From the NCBI GenBank assembly GCA_015680685.1, contig MNCI01029550.1, positions 509,290 through 573,289 on the forward strand: a stretch of 64,000 nt of DNA, in the 5' to 3' direction. Each line of letters starts with the position of its first letter. Position 1 is the first letter of the stretch. The notes beneath the pieces were generated by a model. The model did not search any database, had not been told where the DNA came from, and saw nothing but the letters and a program-made list of their open reading frames with translations. This document shows, in pieces, positions 33,784 to 44,999 of the stretch. Both the position numbers and the translations under genes were made by a program. The stretch comes from Gnetum montanum (taxonomy: Eukaryota; Streptophyta; Gnetopsida; Gnetales; Gnetaceae).

Positions 33784-34600
33784 TGATGAAACATTTTTCT
33801 TCATCTGCTCTGACGTCAGGTATCCAAAGTCAAAGCTGCAACTTTGATGCGATGTCAGGTATCCAACATCAGGGGTTATATGTTAGCCTATAAACATAGC
33901 ACCTGAGCTCCTAATTTGGCATTAGTTTTTCATGAGTTTTTGTTAGTTTTTAGTTAAAGTAGTGAAGCTCTTGTAGTTTATTTTCTCTAGAGTTAGAATA
34001 TTTTCTTAGTGCCCACAAAAGAAATCTAAGTGTGTACAATTCTTTTTTCGAACACTGATGTACCTGAGCATAGCAGTGTGATGGGAATAAAAAAACTCTT
34101 TTGACAATCCTTGCAACACTAAGAATAGATTAATGTTTCTTTTAATGCACTTTACTTTACTACATTTCAATTGAGCAATTACTTTCCAATAGTTAATGAA
34201 CACAAGCATGACCACTTCGAGCATACATATAGTACTTGGTAACCTAGCAACATTATATGTGTTCAAGATGTGTCTAGGAAAGTGGGGCAATTACTTGTGT
34301 TACGCTAGCTAGGTAGTAGATGAATTAGATCTTAAATTACTTTACCTTTCATTCTTGTTGTAGGTGATCAAAATTATAAAACATAAAATAAGAAAAATAT
34401 TTTACCTCATTTACACTTAAACCATACCCTTGAGCTTCACAAGTGTAGTTGGGAAGACAACAAACATTCTCAATGTCCATTTCATTTCATAAAAGAACTA
34501 GTATACTAGAGAACTATAGGTCCACAGAATTCAATTGGATCACGTGTAAACACCTTAGTGATTTGTATGGTTGGGCATAGGGGTACCTTGCCACTTATCA
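33784..34600 (+). repeat. 3' LTR of element A
   Basis: Begins TGATGAAACA just after a polypurine tract (TTGTGGGGGTA) and ends CCACTTATCA, followed by the TAGTC duplication. U3 carries a palindromic TGACGTCA at 33811-33818 and two copies of GTCAGGTATCCAA. The TATA-like box is at 33889-33896. The length (817 bp) matches the 5' LTR (823 bp). Confidence 0.9.
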
Positions 34601-34605
34601 TAGTC

Positions 34606-34655
34606 ACATTTATGATATCATTACAAACCGTTGGTTTTCCCGTAAATGGTTATAT
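34606..34655 (+). repeat. 44-46-bp tandem repeat, right part
   Basis: Continuation of the array that starts at 3771. The rest of unit 2 (34606-34618) is followed by unit 3 from 34619 (CATTACAAACCGTTGG). The array was contiguous before element A inserted. Confidence 0.6.
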
Positions 34656-35437
34656 TCCTCACTCTTTCCACCACAATGCTAATGTCCATCATAACTTTGG
34701 CAAATATACCAACAACCCCAAACATAGAGAAAATGTTGTCATTCTTCTGGTATGAGTAAGAGATTGCTGATCTCCTATTGTTGAGTGAAATAGAGTAAAC
34801 TATAATGGATTCATTCATTATCTACCAAGGAGCCAATAGTCAAGTAGAAGAATTCCAAAACAACATGACACAGAAGAAGTTTTTCAAGTTATTCATCATC
34901 CAAATATAGAAAACTCATGATATGAGCTTGTCTATAATCCTCAAATCTCAATTTCCAAGCACTTTGAAAATTTAACATGATTGGCCTATCAAAATTAATT
35001 GACTGCAATTGATTTGAAATTTTGTTGTAGAATGGGAAGAAAGACGATGATCCTAGAAATTGTAATCATGTAGACTTAAATTGGCTAGGACCTTCCTTCT
35101 TCTTGCCCATCCTTTGACTTATTCTCTATGCTGCTACAATCACTAATATTGGAGCAACTTTCTGCATTTTAGCAAAGGAAAGTAATTACAATGATTTACA
35201 ACCTGGCTAGTGATCACACTTGTGCTAAACTCAAAAGAGAATGATTTGGTTTTAGCTTTTTGTGTTTTTTCCTTCTTTTTTCCTTTTTGTCAAACATTTT
35301 TTCTTTTAAATCCTAGTGTAAGTATAGGCAAACTATACATCGATCCACATCTATTATGTGGTAGATGCATGGCAAATGATGAGGGTATGCATGGCATACA
35401 TACATACCCATACAAAGTGCTCCAACTTCAAAAAAAT
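34656..35437. other. unassigned stretch, perhaps copia LTR or host DNA
   Basis: No domain, RNA gene or long repeat was recognised. By position (right of A, continuing the sequence cut at 3847) it could belong to the 5' LTR or flank of the copia element at 1-3437. I could not find an LTR terminus to confirm that. Confidence 0.3.
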
Positions 35438-36065
35438 TTCTAAATATATTTAATAATAGATATAAAATTTTTAATATTAAAAAATCAAACACTTAACCTT
35501 GCACTTATTATTGCAATTACTTACTACTATTATATGTAGGTTAGTTCATACATAAAATATTTTTTGTGTTATTTAAACATGTGTCTTTGCTTCCCACCCT
35601 TGTGTACTAATGGACACCTACTAGCAAGCAAGGATGGGGCCCAAGAACACACATAAGCATGGTTAAGATGGTCATGGAATGTACATGGATGGGTAACATG
35701 GAATGACCCATAAACCATTGTGGATTGATTTATGGTTTTCCATTTGTTCATAGCACCACCCTACACTACATGGAAAATCATAAACCGATGTTTATGGATC
35801 ATTCCATGTAACCCATCCATGTACATTCCATGATCATCTTGACTATGCTTATGTGTGTTCCTAGGTTCCATCCTTGCCTACCAACAAGCATCCTTTGGTA
35901 GGCAAGGGTGGGACCTAGAGACACATGTTTAAATAATATAAAAAATATTTTGTATGAACCAACTTCAATAGAATAGTGGTACATAATTAAAATAATAAGT
36001 GCAATGTTGAGTGTTCCATTCCTTAATTCTACAAATTTTATTTCTATTATCAAATATACTTAGAA
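35438..36065. mobile_element. 628-bp fold-back element
   Basis: Left arm 35438-35742 and right arm 35770-36065 are inverted copies over about 300 bp, starting TTCTAAATATATTTAATAA and ending in the inverse of TTCTAAGTATATTTGATAA. The spacer is about 27 bp. Internal matches include ACATGTGTCT, AACACACATAAGCAT and ATGGAATGTACATGGATGGG, each found inverted in the other arm. No transposase is present. No clear target-site duplication is seen. It abuts the truncated copy D. Confidence 0.75.
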
Positions 36066-36079
36066 CATAGTTACCAAGA

Positions 36080-36407
36080 GACTAAGTGACTACTAGGAGC
36101 TATAGAATACAATAAAGGTGTTTGATATTAAATGCAAATTTTTTGCTACCTGGTTCATCAATGTGAAGGAGCCATGCCTTGTCCTTGAAGTGTTTCCACA
36201 CTACACCACACTCAAAATGGAGTGTGGACCATGAACAGTCCCAGGAGTAAGGAGGAGAAGATAAAGGCACTATTGGATGCCCTCTGTGTTCTACTAGAGG
36301 TTGCAGCTACCACAGGACAATCACAAGTACCTCAACTACTACATGCACTTGAAGCAAAAGAAGGTTCTTTGAAGCCTTAGGAAACTCCACTGCTTGGGAT
36401 CATTTGA
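36080..36407 (+). pseudogene. C-terminal part of the extra post-pol gene in element D
   Basis: Reads YQEL (after a changed codon), VFDIKC, ATWFINVKEPCLVL, then after a frame slip SKEEKIKALLDALCVLLEV, EAKEGSLKP, one TAG, ETPLLGII and TGA. B reads FQELKN, LFDIEC, AQFINAKDLFLAI, SKDEKMKALLDAFHVLPKV, EANEGPSKP, one TAG, EPPSPGTI and TGA. The shared terminal TGA supports a real C-terminus. The match of a second copy supports a real protein-coding gene in this branch of the family. Confidence 0.65.
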
Positions 36408-36667
36408 ACTTTTTCCTTGTCTTCACATCATCAAAGGAATTGTGCTTGTCACTTTTGTTCTAGTGTTTAACTTTGTTATCTTGAAGACAAAAAAAAATTT
36501 GTAACAATTGTAATTCTATACACTTTAGCACTTAGTGTTTTTTCATGTGTGTTATGTTTGTCTATGTTAGTAGTTAGTCAATAATCCCATATCTTTCCAA
36601 AATTTTGTAAGAAACTTGTTCCTCCTTTATTCACTTGAGGATGAGTTTTCATTTAGTTATGGAGGTA

Positions 36668-37548
36668 TGATGAGTCATATTTTCTTGGGTCTCATCAATG
36701 AGGCTTATCGATGTGACCTTCTTAATGTAGCCCCATCAATGTGGGATTTGATGCATTGACGTAGCCTCATCAATGCAGTGTCTATTTTTTCCTATAAATA
36801 CATGCTTGCTTACTATGTTTATGGCATCTTTTGTCATAGTTGTAGCAAATCTCTTGTAGTTTTGTCATTCAAAAGTTTAAATATTTTTCTAAGTACTCAT
36901 AGTAGGAGTCAAATAGTGTACAAATCTTTATTTGAGCATAGTTGTACTTGAGCATGGCAATGTATGTAGTAATAAAGATGAGATTTCTAATAAACCTTGT
37001 AGCACTTTGAAATAGATTAATTGTTTATTTTTGGATTTAATGTTTTATGCAATTTTCTTTAATGCTTTAAGTAATTAAGCTAAATTAAGCTAGATTAAAT
37101 AGTGATTAATTAAGCACATAAGTATGACCACTTTGACCATACACTTAGTACTTGGTAATGCCAATAATGCTTAATGTTTGGTAGCCTAGTAGCGTTAAAT
37201 GTGTTTAGAATGTGTAAGGCAAGTGGAAACAGATGCTTATGTTAGGATTAGTTAGGTGTAGCTAGTTAGATTAAATTAGTAGTTTAATTATTCTATTCAT
37301 TATTCTTTATCCTTAGGCAACTTAAAACATAAAACATAAAAGTGATAAAAATCATATGCCTTAGTTGCACTTAACCGTACCCTTATGTTTCACAAGTGTA
37401 ATTGGGAAGATAATAGTTACAAAAGATAGTTTCACTTCCTAGAGACTAGTGTACTTAGAAGGCTATAAGTCCATAGAATTCAACTAGGTTATACCTGAAC
37501 ACTTAGTGATTCATATGGTTAGGTGTAGGATCTCCTTGCCACTTATCA
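36668..37548 (+). repeat. 3' LTR of element D
   Basis: Begins TGATGAGTCAT after TATGGAGGTA, ends CCACTTATCA, 881 bp. TATAAATA is at 36793-36800. U3 has repeated motifs around CATCAATG, ATCGATGTGA and GATGCATTGACG. It is not followed by a primer site. Confidence 0.85.
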
Positions 37549-38099
37549 AAGTCCCTTACAAAATTATAAGGTAGATTTAACTCACATGACAAACTAACTA
37601 TTTACAAAATAATCAATGTTGTATGATTGAGCCTCCTGCTTTGTGTGTGCTACTTGGAAAGTTTGTTCTATCACTTAGCCTCTCCCATGGCCTCTTGGTC
37701 TTTTTCCATCTACAATCAACAAGGGTTTGAAATTATTAAAGTGTTTATACTAGTTCTTAATAGTTCTTTACCTTATCCATACCCTTGGCTAGATCAAGTT
37801 CTTATCTTATTATGACTGTAGAGTTAGAAAAATTTTCAAAAATAAAGCCCTTAGGTGTTATCTTATTTAATTACTTATGACCTTCCATAGTTATCATTTT
37901 TAAACTTATTATGCCTCAAAATAGCTGGTATGGTCTATTAAGAGGATTAACTAAGTTTTTCTGGCTCTGTTTTAATCAATTAACTATAGGATTCTCATTA
38001 TCTCTTATGCTTACCCTTTATGGTATCTTCTAGGTGTTAGCAATCTTTAGCTCAAATTTTCAATTCTAAAAAAATTGGCAAAAATCTCTTGTTGTAAAA
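37549..38099. other. unassigned stretch between D and E
   Basis: AT-rich sequence without a recognised domain. A missing part of the E 3' LTR would be expected near here, but I could not align it beyond the U3-like piece at 38100-38230. Confidence 0.3.
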
Positions 38100-40249
38100 T
38101 GAGGAAGTAAAAAATTTTACTAAATCCCATGCATATATATACTTTTTTTATATGTGCAACATCATAGATCATACATCATAAATATGACATCATAGGTGCC
38201 TACAACATCATAGCTACAATGTCACCATTTAAAATTTCAAATTTTTCATCAATTGTTTGGGGAAAAAATGAGTCAAATGGAATGTTTGAAAGATATGATG
38301 CATGTCTAAAGGATCTTACGCCTTTATTGATGCATAATTTTCAAAAATTTGGCACTCAAAGTTCATGAAGAAGGAATCTCGAGTAATGAAAGGTTATTGG
38401 ATGGATAAGAGATGGGTAATGAATTTTTGATGTATAAATAGATTGTTAAATGTTATGGAAATTATTTATTAAGTCTAGATTATTCTGGAAGGCACAAGAT
38501 GATTTGGAATTGCTTGCCAAGTATGAAAAACAAGAGTTACACAAGTGAGTCCTCCACAAAGTAGTTTCTAGCCCTTAGTACCCCTATATACTCATGCCTA
38601 AAAGTGTCCTTAGGCACTCAAGAATTTGATAGTAAGACATACTTGTCTAGAAAAACACATATGTTAGTGTCACCATATTGAGAAAATAGCACTATATTAT
38701 ATAAAACCACAAGTTATGATTAAATATAAAGTGATGTGAGATGGACTATATAATGAACTGTTGAAACTAGGACATAAGGTATCTTACCATAGGCATAGTG
38801 AATCCTTGTGTATAATCAATGGCTAAAGTAATCATTAGCCCTTATTTTCAAGATTCAAACAAAGTCTAAACCACTTTCCAATGACATCACATTGTTTTAA
38901 CTATGGGATGTACAATTATAGGACTACTACTATTGCAAGTAGTATCACCACTTGGCGTATTGTCCAAGGGATGAGTTTATTCATTGCACTTATTTTTTAT
39001 TTATTTTTTAGGTTACTAAAAAGATACCTACCTTCAAGCATGGGTAACATGTCTTTCCAATGGAACCCCCAGAATTTTATTCTATGCATGGATTTTATTT
39101 TTAACTATGTCAACCTTACCAAAGGAATACCTTCGAGTATGGGTAACATGTCTTTCTAGTGACATGGTAAAGTAGCACTTATTATACTCTTACTCCCATT
39201 TTTCATTAGATCTACAAGGATATAATACTTCCTTAGCAATAGGATAGAACTCATGGCAATAATCCAAGAGAATCCATAAATCCCCTTAATGTCACACCCT
39301 TTGCATTCCCACTTGGTTCTTCATCCTTCTATCCAGGCATAATGATCATATGTTTACTCTTAGTTGTATTATGAGAAAAATATCATTATGGCTATGGTAA
39401 GAACCTCTTATTATTGGAATGGATGGATGGATGTTGTGGTCTCACTATATAAGTAATCAGTCCCTTATGATTGATAATATAGAGAAATCTTCACCTTATT
39501 AGAACTACATCTTACCTTATTTGGTGTGTTTTATTGAAAATTAAAAAAAATTATGTACAAGTGAAAGGATGAAAATCATAGAAAAAATTATAAAATAAAT
39601 GAAGAATTTGAAAAATATTAAAGAATATCAAAGGATTAAGAAAATGAAAAAGTATAAAAGAATAAGAAGATATCAAAGAATGTGAAAAAGTATTAAGAAA
39701 AGAAAAGGGTATAACAAAAATTATAAACCACAAAGAATTGTAAAATAAAAAGTTAAAAAGAACTTCTTAATAGATCAAGATAAGGTATTTCCCCCACAAC
39801 TGAAATCACGGACAAGTGTTCGAAAAATAGACCCTAGATCCCCTGGATCATATACTCTAGGTTTCTCACTTACGATCCTTAGTGACTTAGTTTTTTAGTT
39901 ATCGTCCCATGTAATCTGGATGGTAATTGAAGTTTGATTAGCTAAGGAAATATATCCTATTGGACTAATGATCTTTCCATTTTAGAAGGTCCAACTATAC
40001 TTTCTTATTTATTCTTAAATTCAAATTTTAAGTCCTCTATTTCCCTATCTGCTAGAGTATGATTATGGTTTAATAATTTTATTTGTGAGCTCTCAGTTTG
40101 GATCACTTTCTTAGAATAGGAGTTAATAAGTGGATCAGATATTTCCATGCATGTTTTAGATAATTTTAGGTTCTTAGTTTTTGATCACTTGGTATCTTTT
40201 GGTTTAGTGGCCCATGTTTCTTCTTGTACACACATTTGTTTCTCACATC

Positions 40250-40760
40250 TATTATGGGTTGGTGTAAGGATTATGTTGACATTTTGAAGTTTTGATCCAC
40301 AACTACATCCTTTGTTATCATCAATAATGCATGGAATTCTCTACATGTGTATGGCTCCTTACATGTCTTCCTTAGAGGTTTCTACAAATAAATCTCTCAT
40401 TCCTAACTTATCATCTATTATGCTAAGCCATGACCTTCCCATTATGATAGGAAATTCCTTGTCATTATTCTTCATGTCAATCACTAGGAAGTCTACTGAA
40501 TAGGACCATCCATTGATAGTGGTCACCACATCTTCTATCTATCCCAAAGGAATGGTGACAGATTGGTCTGCAAGCTCTAACATTATTTGCATTTCTTTAA
40601 GGGTGGTAGGTTCCATGCCTTGTATGTTTCTTGAGATATCATATTTACTCCATAACATAAGTTTAGGAGAGCCTTCCATGGTGAATTTCTAGCTATTTGT
40701 AAATAAATCAAAGAAACTTCTAGATCCATTCTTTTCCTAGGAAGCATCCCTACCTTAATC
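40250..40760 (-). pseudogene. protease relic of element E
   Basis: Minus-strand frames match the protease of C: a segment like IMIGRSWLSIID near 40425-40450, a GCSC-like stretch near 40300, and the active-site region near 40660 reading KALLNLCYGVN. The expected LLDSGTGVN has become LLNLCYGVN, so the catalytic Asp-Ser is lost. Confidence 0.65.
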
Positions 40761-42720
40761 TAGTCTGATAGTATATCTATTAGCATGACAATTTTAAGTT
40801 CCTGATTTAGTTGTTATGAAAGCATCGTGTTGGTAAGAGGATCTATCATAGGAGAAACTTGTCTCAATGAAGTCCTAATTGTCCCAGCCTTTCTATACTT
40901 GTCCTAAATAAAAGGATGTTTCTTATATTTGCACTTAGTTTTGTTGGTATTATCCTCTATCTTTACATTCACTACCCTTGTAGCATTCTTCTACTGAGGT
41001 TATGATGCCAATTCCCCTTACATGATAAGTGGTGGCACAAGTGGTAAAGGATTAGAAGGTTAACTCAACGATCCAACTGCTTGTTAATGCACGTATGGAT
41101 TGGAATCCCTCCTTGGAGGTGTTGGCCTATGGTATTCTAATGGATAGTATTAAGGCGTCTAAATTGCTACATTTCTTGGAGAAATTGGACATTCGACATA
41201 GTATCCATAAGGGTTTGGTTGCTGGTATGGGTACTACTATCTTGATGGTGGCATTGCTCATGATTTTCATTATTTCCACTATTGATCGTATTGCTCTTAT
41301 TTATGTGGATAAGTTCCACTAGGGTAGTAGGCTAGTTGGAAGCTCTGTCAATAGTTACCTTGAAGGTAAGGTAACCATTTGGGCATTTTCTTCTACATGA
41401 ATATTGGATTAAGTGCATAGGCCCTTGTTTCTTGCAGATGTGCCATTATAGAACAACACCTCTTAGGATGTTCATATCAGCACACAGTACACCGTTCCTC
41501 CTCGTCTAAGCTTATTTTAGAACATTTTTCCACTGAAGCCACTTTTTCTTTTCATTCAAAGTCTCTTTTCTTCTTTTTCTCTTTTCCTTTGCTTAAGGCT
41601 TACTCAATTCTTTCTTTCATAATTTTCAAAGACATGGTGAATTTTTCATCCATCGAATCCCACATCATTTCTACCTTGATTGCTATATCAATAATAGATT
41701 TTTGAATAGGTAGTGTCTTTTTCTGTATGACTTCTTCCAAGGTTTCTTCTTCCTATTGATCACATACTCTTACATCTCTCTTCTAAATAGATGAATCTTT
41801 GTTATACTCTTCAACTAATTCTCTCTTCTTCAATTCATCCTCTTCCTTTTCCACTTGGTTAATGAGCCTCTAAATTTGATAGATGGCCATTTTAGATAAT
41901 CTGGCCCAAGTGTTTCCTTGGTTTTATTCCTTAGCCCGTTGACAATGTCCCTAAGATAATCCCTTTGGAAAAATTTGTGGCCTGGGCACCTATGTAGAAG
42001 CAAATACTATCTATCAATTACCACATCAAAAGATTCATGGGTCCCTTACTTCTAGCCTTGGATTTGCATCCTGAGATTAGACACCTGAAACTAGGTTTGA
42101 TATTTATCATTACAAAGTTCAAGCATGGTACTTCATCTTCTGATTAATTCAAGTTCTAATGATCTGTACCAGCTTTCTACCTCTTTGATGAGTGTTCTTG
42201 AAAATAACTTTAGCATCTTCTAATTACTCTCTATATTTTGTAGGGCACAATCATCATGGAATTCTTGAAGGTAGGGTTGTGAATCTACATTGTATCCACC
42301 CTCAAATCTAGACATGTTGCTCATTTCTAGCCACTTAATGATGTTATCCCTTATATGCCTAGCTGAAATGTAGATAGCTTTCCTTATGTTTATCATGCTG
42401 TGAGTTACCAAAAAGGATTCTTCATTCTCATAGTGTTTGTATGCTCTATTGTAGTGGTGCCTCCTTTAGTACTCATACTTCTCTCTCTCTCTCTTCATGT
42501 CTATTCCTATTTCTTCATGGTTCATGTTCTTCATCTTTCTCATCAAAATATCTTGGGTGATGATCATATCACTCATGAGTCAAACATCTCTCCCTATCAT
42601 GAGCTCTATATTTGTACTCCATTAGATCAAATTCCACCAACAATTATGAGGATGAAGATGAAGCAATGAAAGAACTATGCTAGCTAGTTCTCCTTCTATG
42701 ACTTTGGCATTCATCCCTTT
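40761..42720 (-). pseudogene. Gag of element E
   Basis: The open piece 42220-42411 reads MINIRKAIYISARHIRDNII, MSNMSRFEGGYNVDSQPYL and FHDDCALQNIES, the capsid entry block of the family. Further down come the ESWYQ-like block (Trp kept as TGG near 42165) and the knuckle CTVC-stop-YEHPKRCC near 41470-41500, with the same C-x2-C-x3-H-x3-C spacing as C. Stops and shifts are frequent. Confidence 0.75.
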
Positions 42721-43423
42721 ATATTCCAATAGAAGCTCTTGGCCTTAAGTCCTTCTTGTGCTTTGAGTTTTTTGTTTCTCTTCTGGATCTCTCTACTAAG
42801 GCTGAATGTAACTACACTTTGACAAGTTCTTCTAAGAAAATGATAGGCATTTGGGAATGAACTTCATGATCCTCATGGAGGTTCTTTGCTACAAATGCAT
42901 CACCATCAAGTTCTTCCATGATAACAAGAGAGTTGATTTGCTTTCCCTTATTATGCACATGTTTGGTCTCCATAGCATCATCTCCTACACTTGTGCCTCT
43001 ATGGGTTGGTAGGATCTTGTCATGTGTTTAGTCACATGATACCTTCTTTTACATGGCTCAAATTCATTTTCTTAAAAGTTGTTTTAAGCATTGTGGGTGT
43101 TGAATGCTTTGGAGTCAAAACGATGTTGCCCTGTAGATCTCTCCATCTTAACTATCCATCTTGATGAAAAATGAATTTGAAATCTGGATAGTAAGGATCA
43201 TTGTGAGCATATGAGATTGTTATCTGCATAGGCATACTCTAGTCTTCATCATCATTTGTCCTATCATTATCTCTTTGATAGCTGATAGTTTTCCTTTAAT
43301 TAAAGCCATGTTATAAGTGTAACACTTACTTAAGTATGTGTTATTAAAATTGGTTCAAAGATATAAGGTTGACATTAGAGTTCTTAATACAACAAACTTT
43401 GTAAAATTAATTACTTAGCATAT

Positions 43424-43443
43424 ATCCCTAGCAATGATGCTAA
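43424..43443 (-). promoter_or_regulatory. primer-binding site of element E
   Basis: Minus strand reads TTAGCATCATTGCTAGGGAT, a decayed version of the C site, directly inside the 5' LTR. Confidence 0.6.
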
Positions 43444-44295
43444 TGATGATTAATGGAGCATCCAACACTCTACCATATAAGTCATGAGTGCTCATGCACA
43501 ACCAAATTTTAATTTGCAGATGGACAATGTATTATGCTAAGAATTGATGTTAAGTTGGCTATCATTGTCTTCCCACTTTGAGCTAGGGAAATGCGAGTGT
43601 GGTTTAGCTCATAGTGAGGTGTATGATTAACTAATTTTGTTGGGCTTTGATTACTCTTAGTTACAAACATAATGAATGTTGATAATAACAATCTAAATCT
43701 AGGTAATGACAGTAATGTAAATCTACTCTAGCCTAGAGCGATGAGCATCTAGTCTTGGTTTACTATACACGCCTTGGGCTCATGTAACCATTATTGGGAT
43801 TACCAAGTGAGTTCACTACTAAACAAATTAAGTGAAACCACTACTAGGTTACCAAACAATAACACTTTAACACTTGAAACCAATCATAATCATTCTTCTT
43901 TACTAATGAACAAGTGAAGTAAAGTACTTGGAAACATAAATGATTAACTAGAGAAGCAAAAAAATTAAACTAAGTAAACAATTCAAGCTAAGTGAATACT
44001 ACAATGATGAGAAGCAATCTTGATCTATATTTCTAATCATGAATGGTACCCTAGTACACTTCACTTGAATAAATATTTCGTACAACTCCTAAACATCACA
44101 CTGTGAGCATTCACTCTATTGCTAAAGCTATGAAAACAAACTGCAAGAGTCTAGCTAAGGATGGAATGAAAAAATAATAGAATTATGCACCCAAGTGTTG
44201 TATTTATAGGGATGCATGCATCTTGAGACATCACATCAACAATGATGTAGCATGGACCATGACATCTTTGCTACAATATCATAGATATGATATCA
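43444..44295 (-). repeat. 5' LTR of element E
   Basis: In plus orientation starts TGATGATTAATGG and ends ATATGATATCA (852 bp). The reversed TATA box TATTTATA is at 44201-44208. U3 contains clustered ATGATATCA, ACATCA and GCATGC motifs. It is more diverged from A and C than those are from each other. Confidence 0.75.
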
Positions 44296-44999
44296 TATTA
44301 CAACAAAAATTGGTTTTATCCGATAGCAAAAGGATCAAATCTTGCACTTTTTTAAAAGCATCCTCATAGGTTTTCTTTTCTTACTAAAAGGATTATTGTA
44401 AAGAATAATATAAAACTATCTTAAAAGAATAAAGAACACATTAATCAAATATAATGAACAAATAGCAATGGACACTTAAACCTTCACATTCTTGGGCCTC
44501 TAAAGCAAAAAGAAATTAATACAATAAAAAATAAATTAATTATTTAGCTTTCACTCAAAACTTTTTTTCAAGAAGCTATAGCTAAAAATTGACATCTTTA
44601 AGAACCTAATATTTAACTTCTAAAGAGATATCATAGTTATGCTCTTGCTACTAGAAAAAAACTACATAATGAAGCTTCCAAATAGAGTATATTATAATTA
44701 ATCGAAGATGCTTCGAAATGAAAAGAAAGAAAGTAGACATAGTAGGTATCAAGAAGAATGATTTCATTGATGCTTGGTTGAAAGTTGTTGCAAATTTTGG
44801 ATGTCTATTTCCAAGCATGTTGTGTAATGGGACACTTTAAAAAATATGAGGAAATGATTCTTCACTTTTAGAAAGAACAATTACTAAAGATAAGTCCTCC
44901 ATATTTCTTACTACTAGTGCAAATATTCCAAGAAACTCTAGAAAATCCTTCTCTATATTTTTTAGTAGACCAAAGCAATTGATGGATAAATCAATCAAT

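Larger units (their letters stand above)
3848..34600 (+). mobile_element. element A: Ty3/gypsy (Athila-like) retrotransposon, full length, hosting B and C
   Basis: Two LTRs of the same family (3848-4670 and 33784-34600) are flanked by the identical 5-bp duplication TAGTC (3843-3847 and 34601-34605). Between them, on the plus strand, run primer site, gag, protease, RT, RNase H and integrase. The integrase is interrupted at about 10814 by copy B and resumes at 21925. The 3' non-coding region is interrupted at 23899 by copy C and resumes at 33605. Without the nested copies A is about 9.9 kb, which equals the size of C. A is the oldest of the three. Its coding region has many stops and several frameshifts. 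Confidence 0.9.
36066..37548 (+). mobile_element. element D: 3' end of another gypsy copy
   Basis: Contains the last part of the extra post-pol gene (to the TGA at 36405-36407), a tail with CAATAATCCCATATC and TTTGTAAGAAACTTGTTCC, a polypurine tract and an LTR (36668-37548). Everything upstream is missing, and the fold-back element sits at the break. Its U3 is of the same type as that of B, so D and B form one branch. Confidence 0.8.
38100..44295 (-). mobile_element. element E: gypsy copy lacking RT to integrase
   Basis: Minus-strand order is 5' LTR (43444-44295), primer site, leader, gag, protease, then a jump near 39830-40250 straight into the post-pol 3' region (38230-39830), and a U3-like remnant of the 3' LTR (38100-38230, with repeated ACATCATAG motifs). 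RT, RNase H and integrase, about 3 kb, are absent. The post-pol part shares ATGGGTAACATGTCTTTCC-like and GAGTCCTCC-AAAGTA landmarks with C. Confidence 0.75.
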
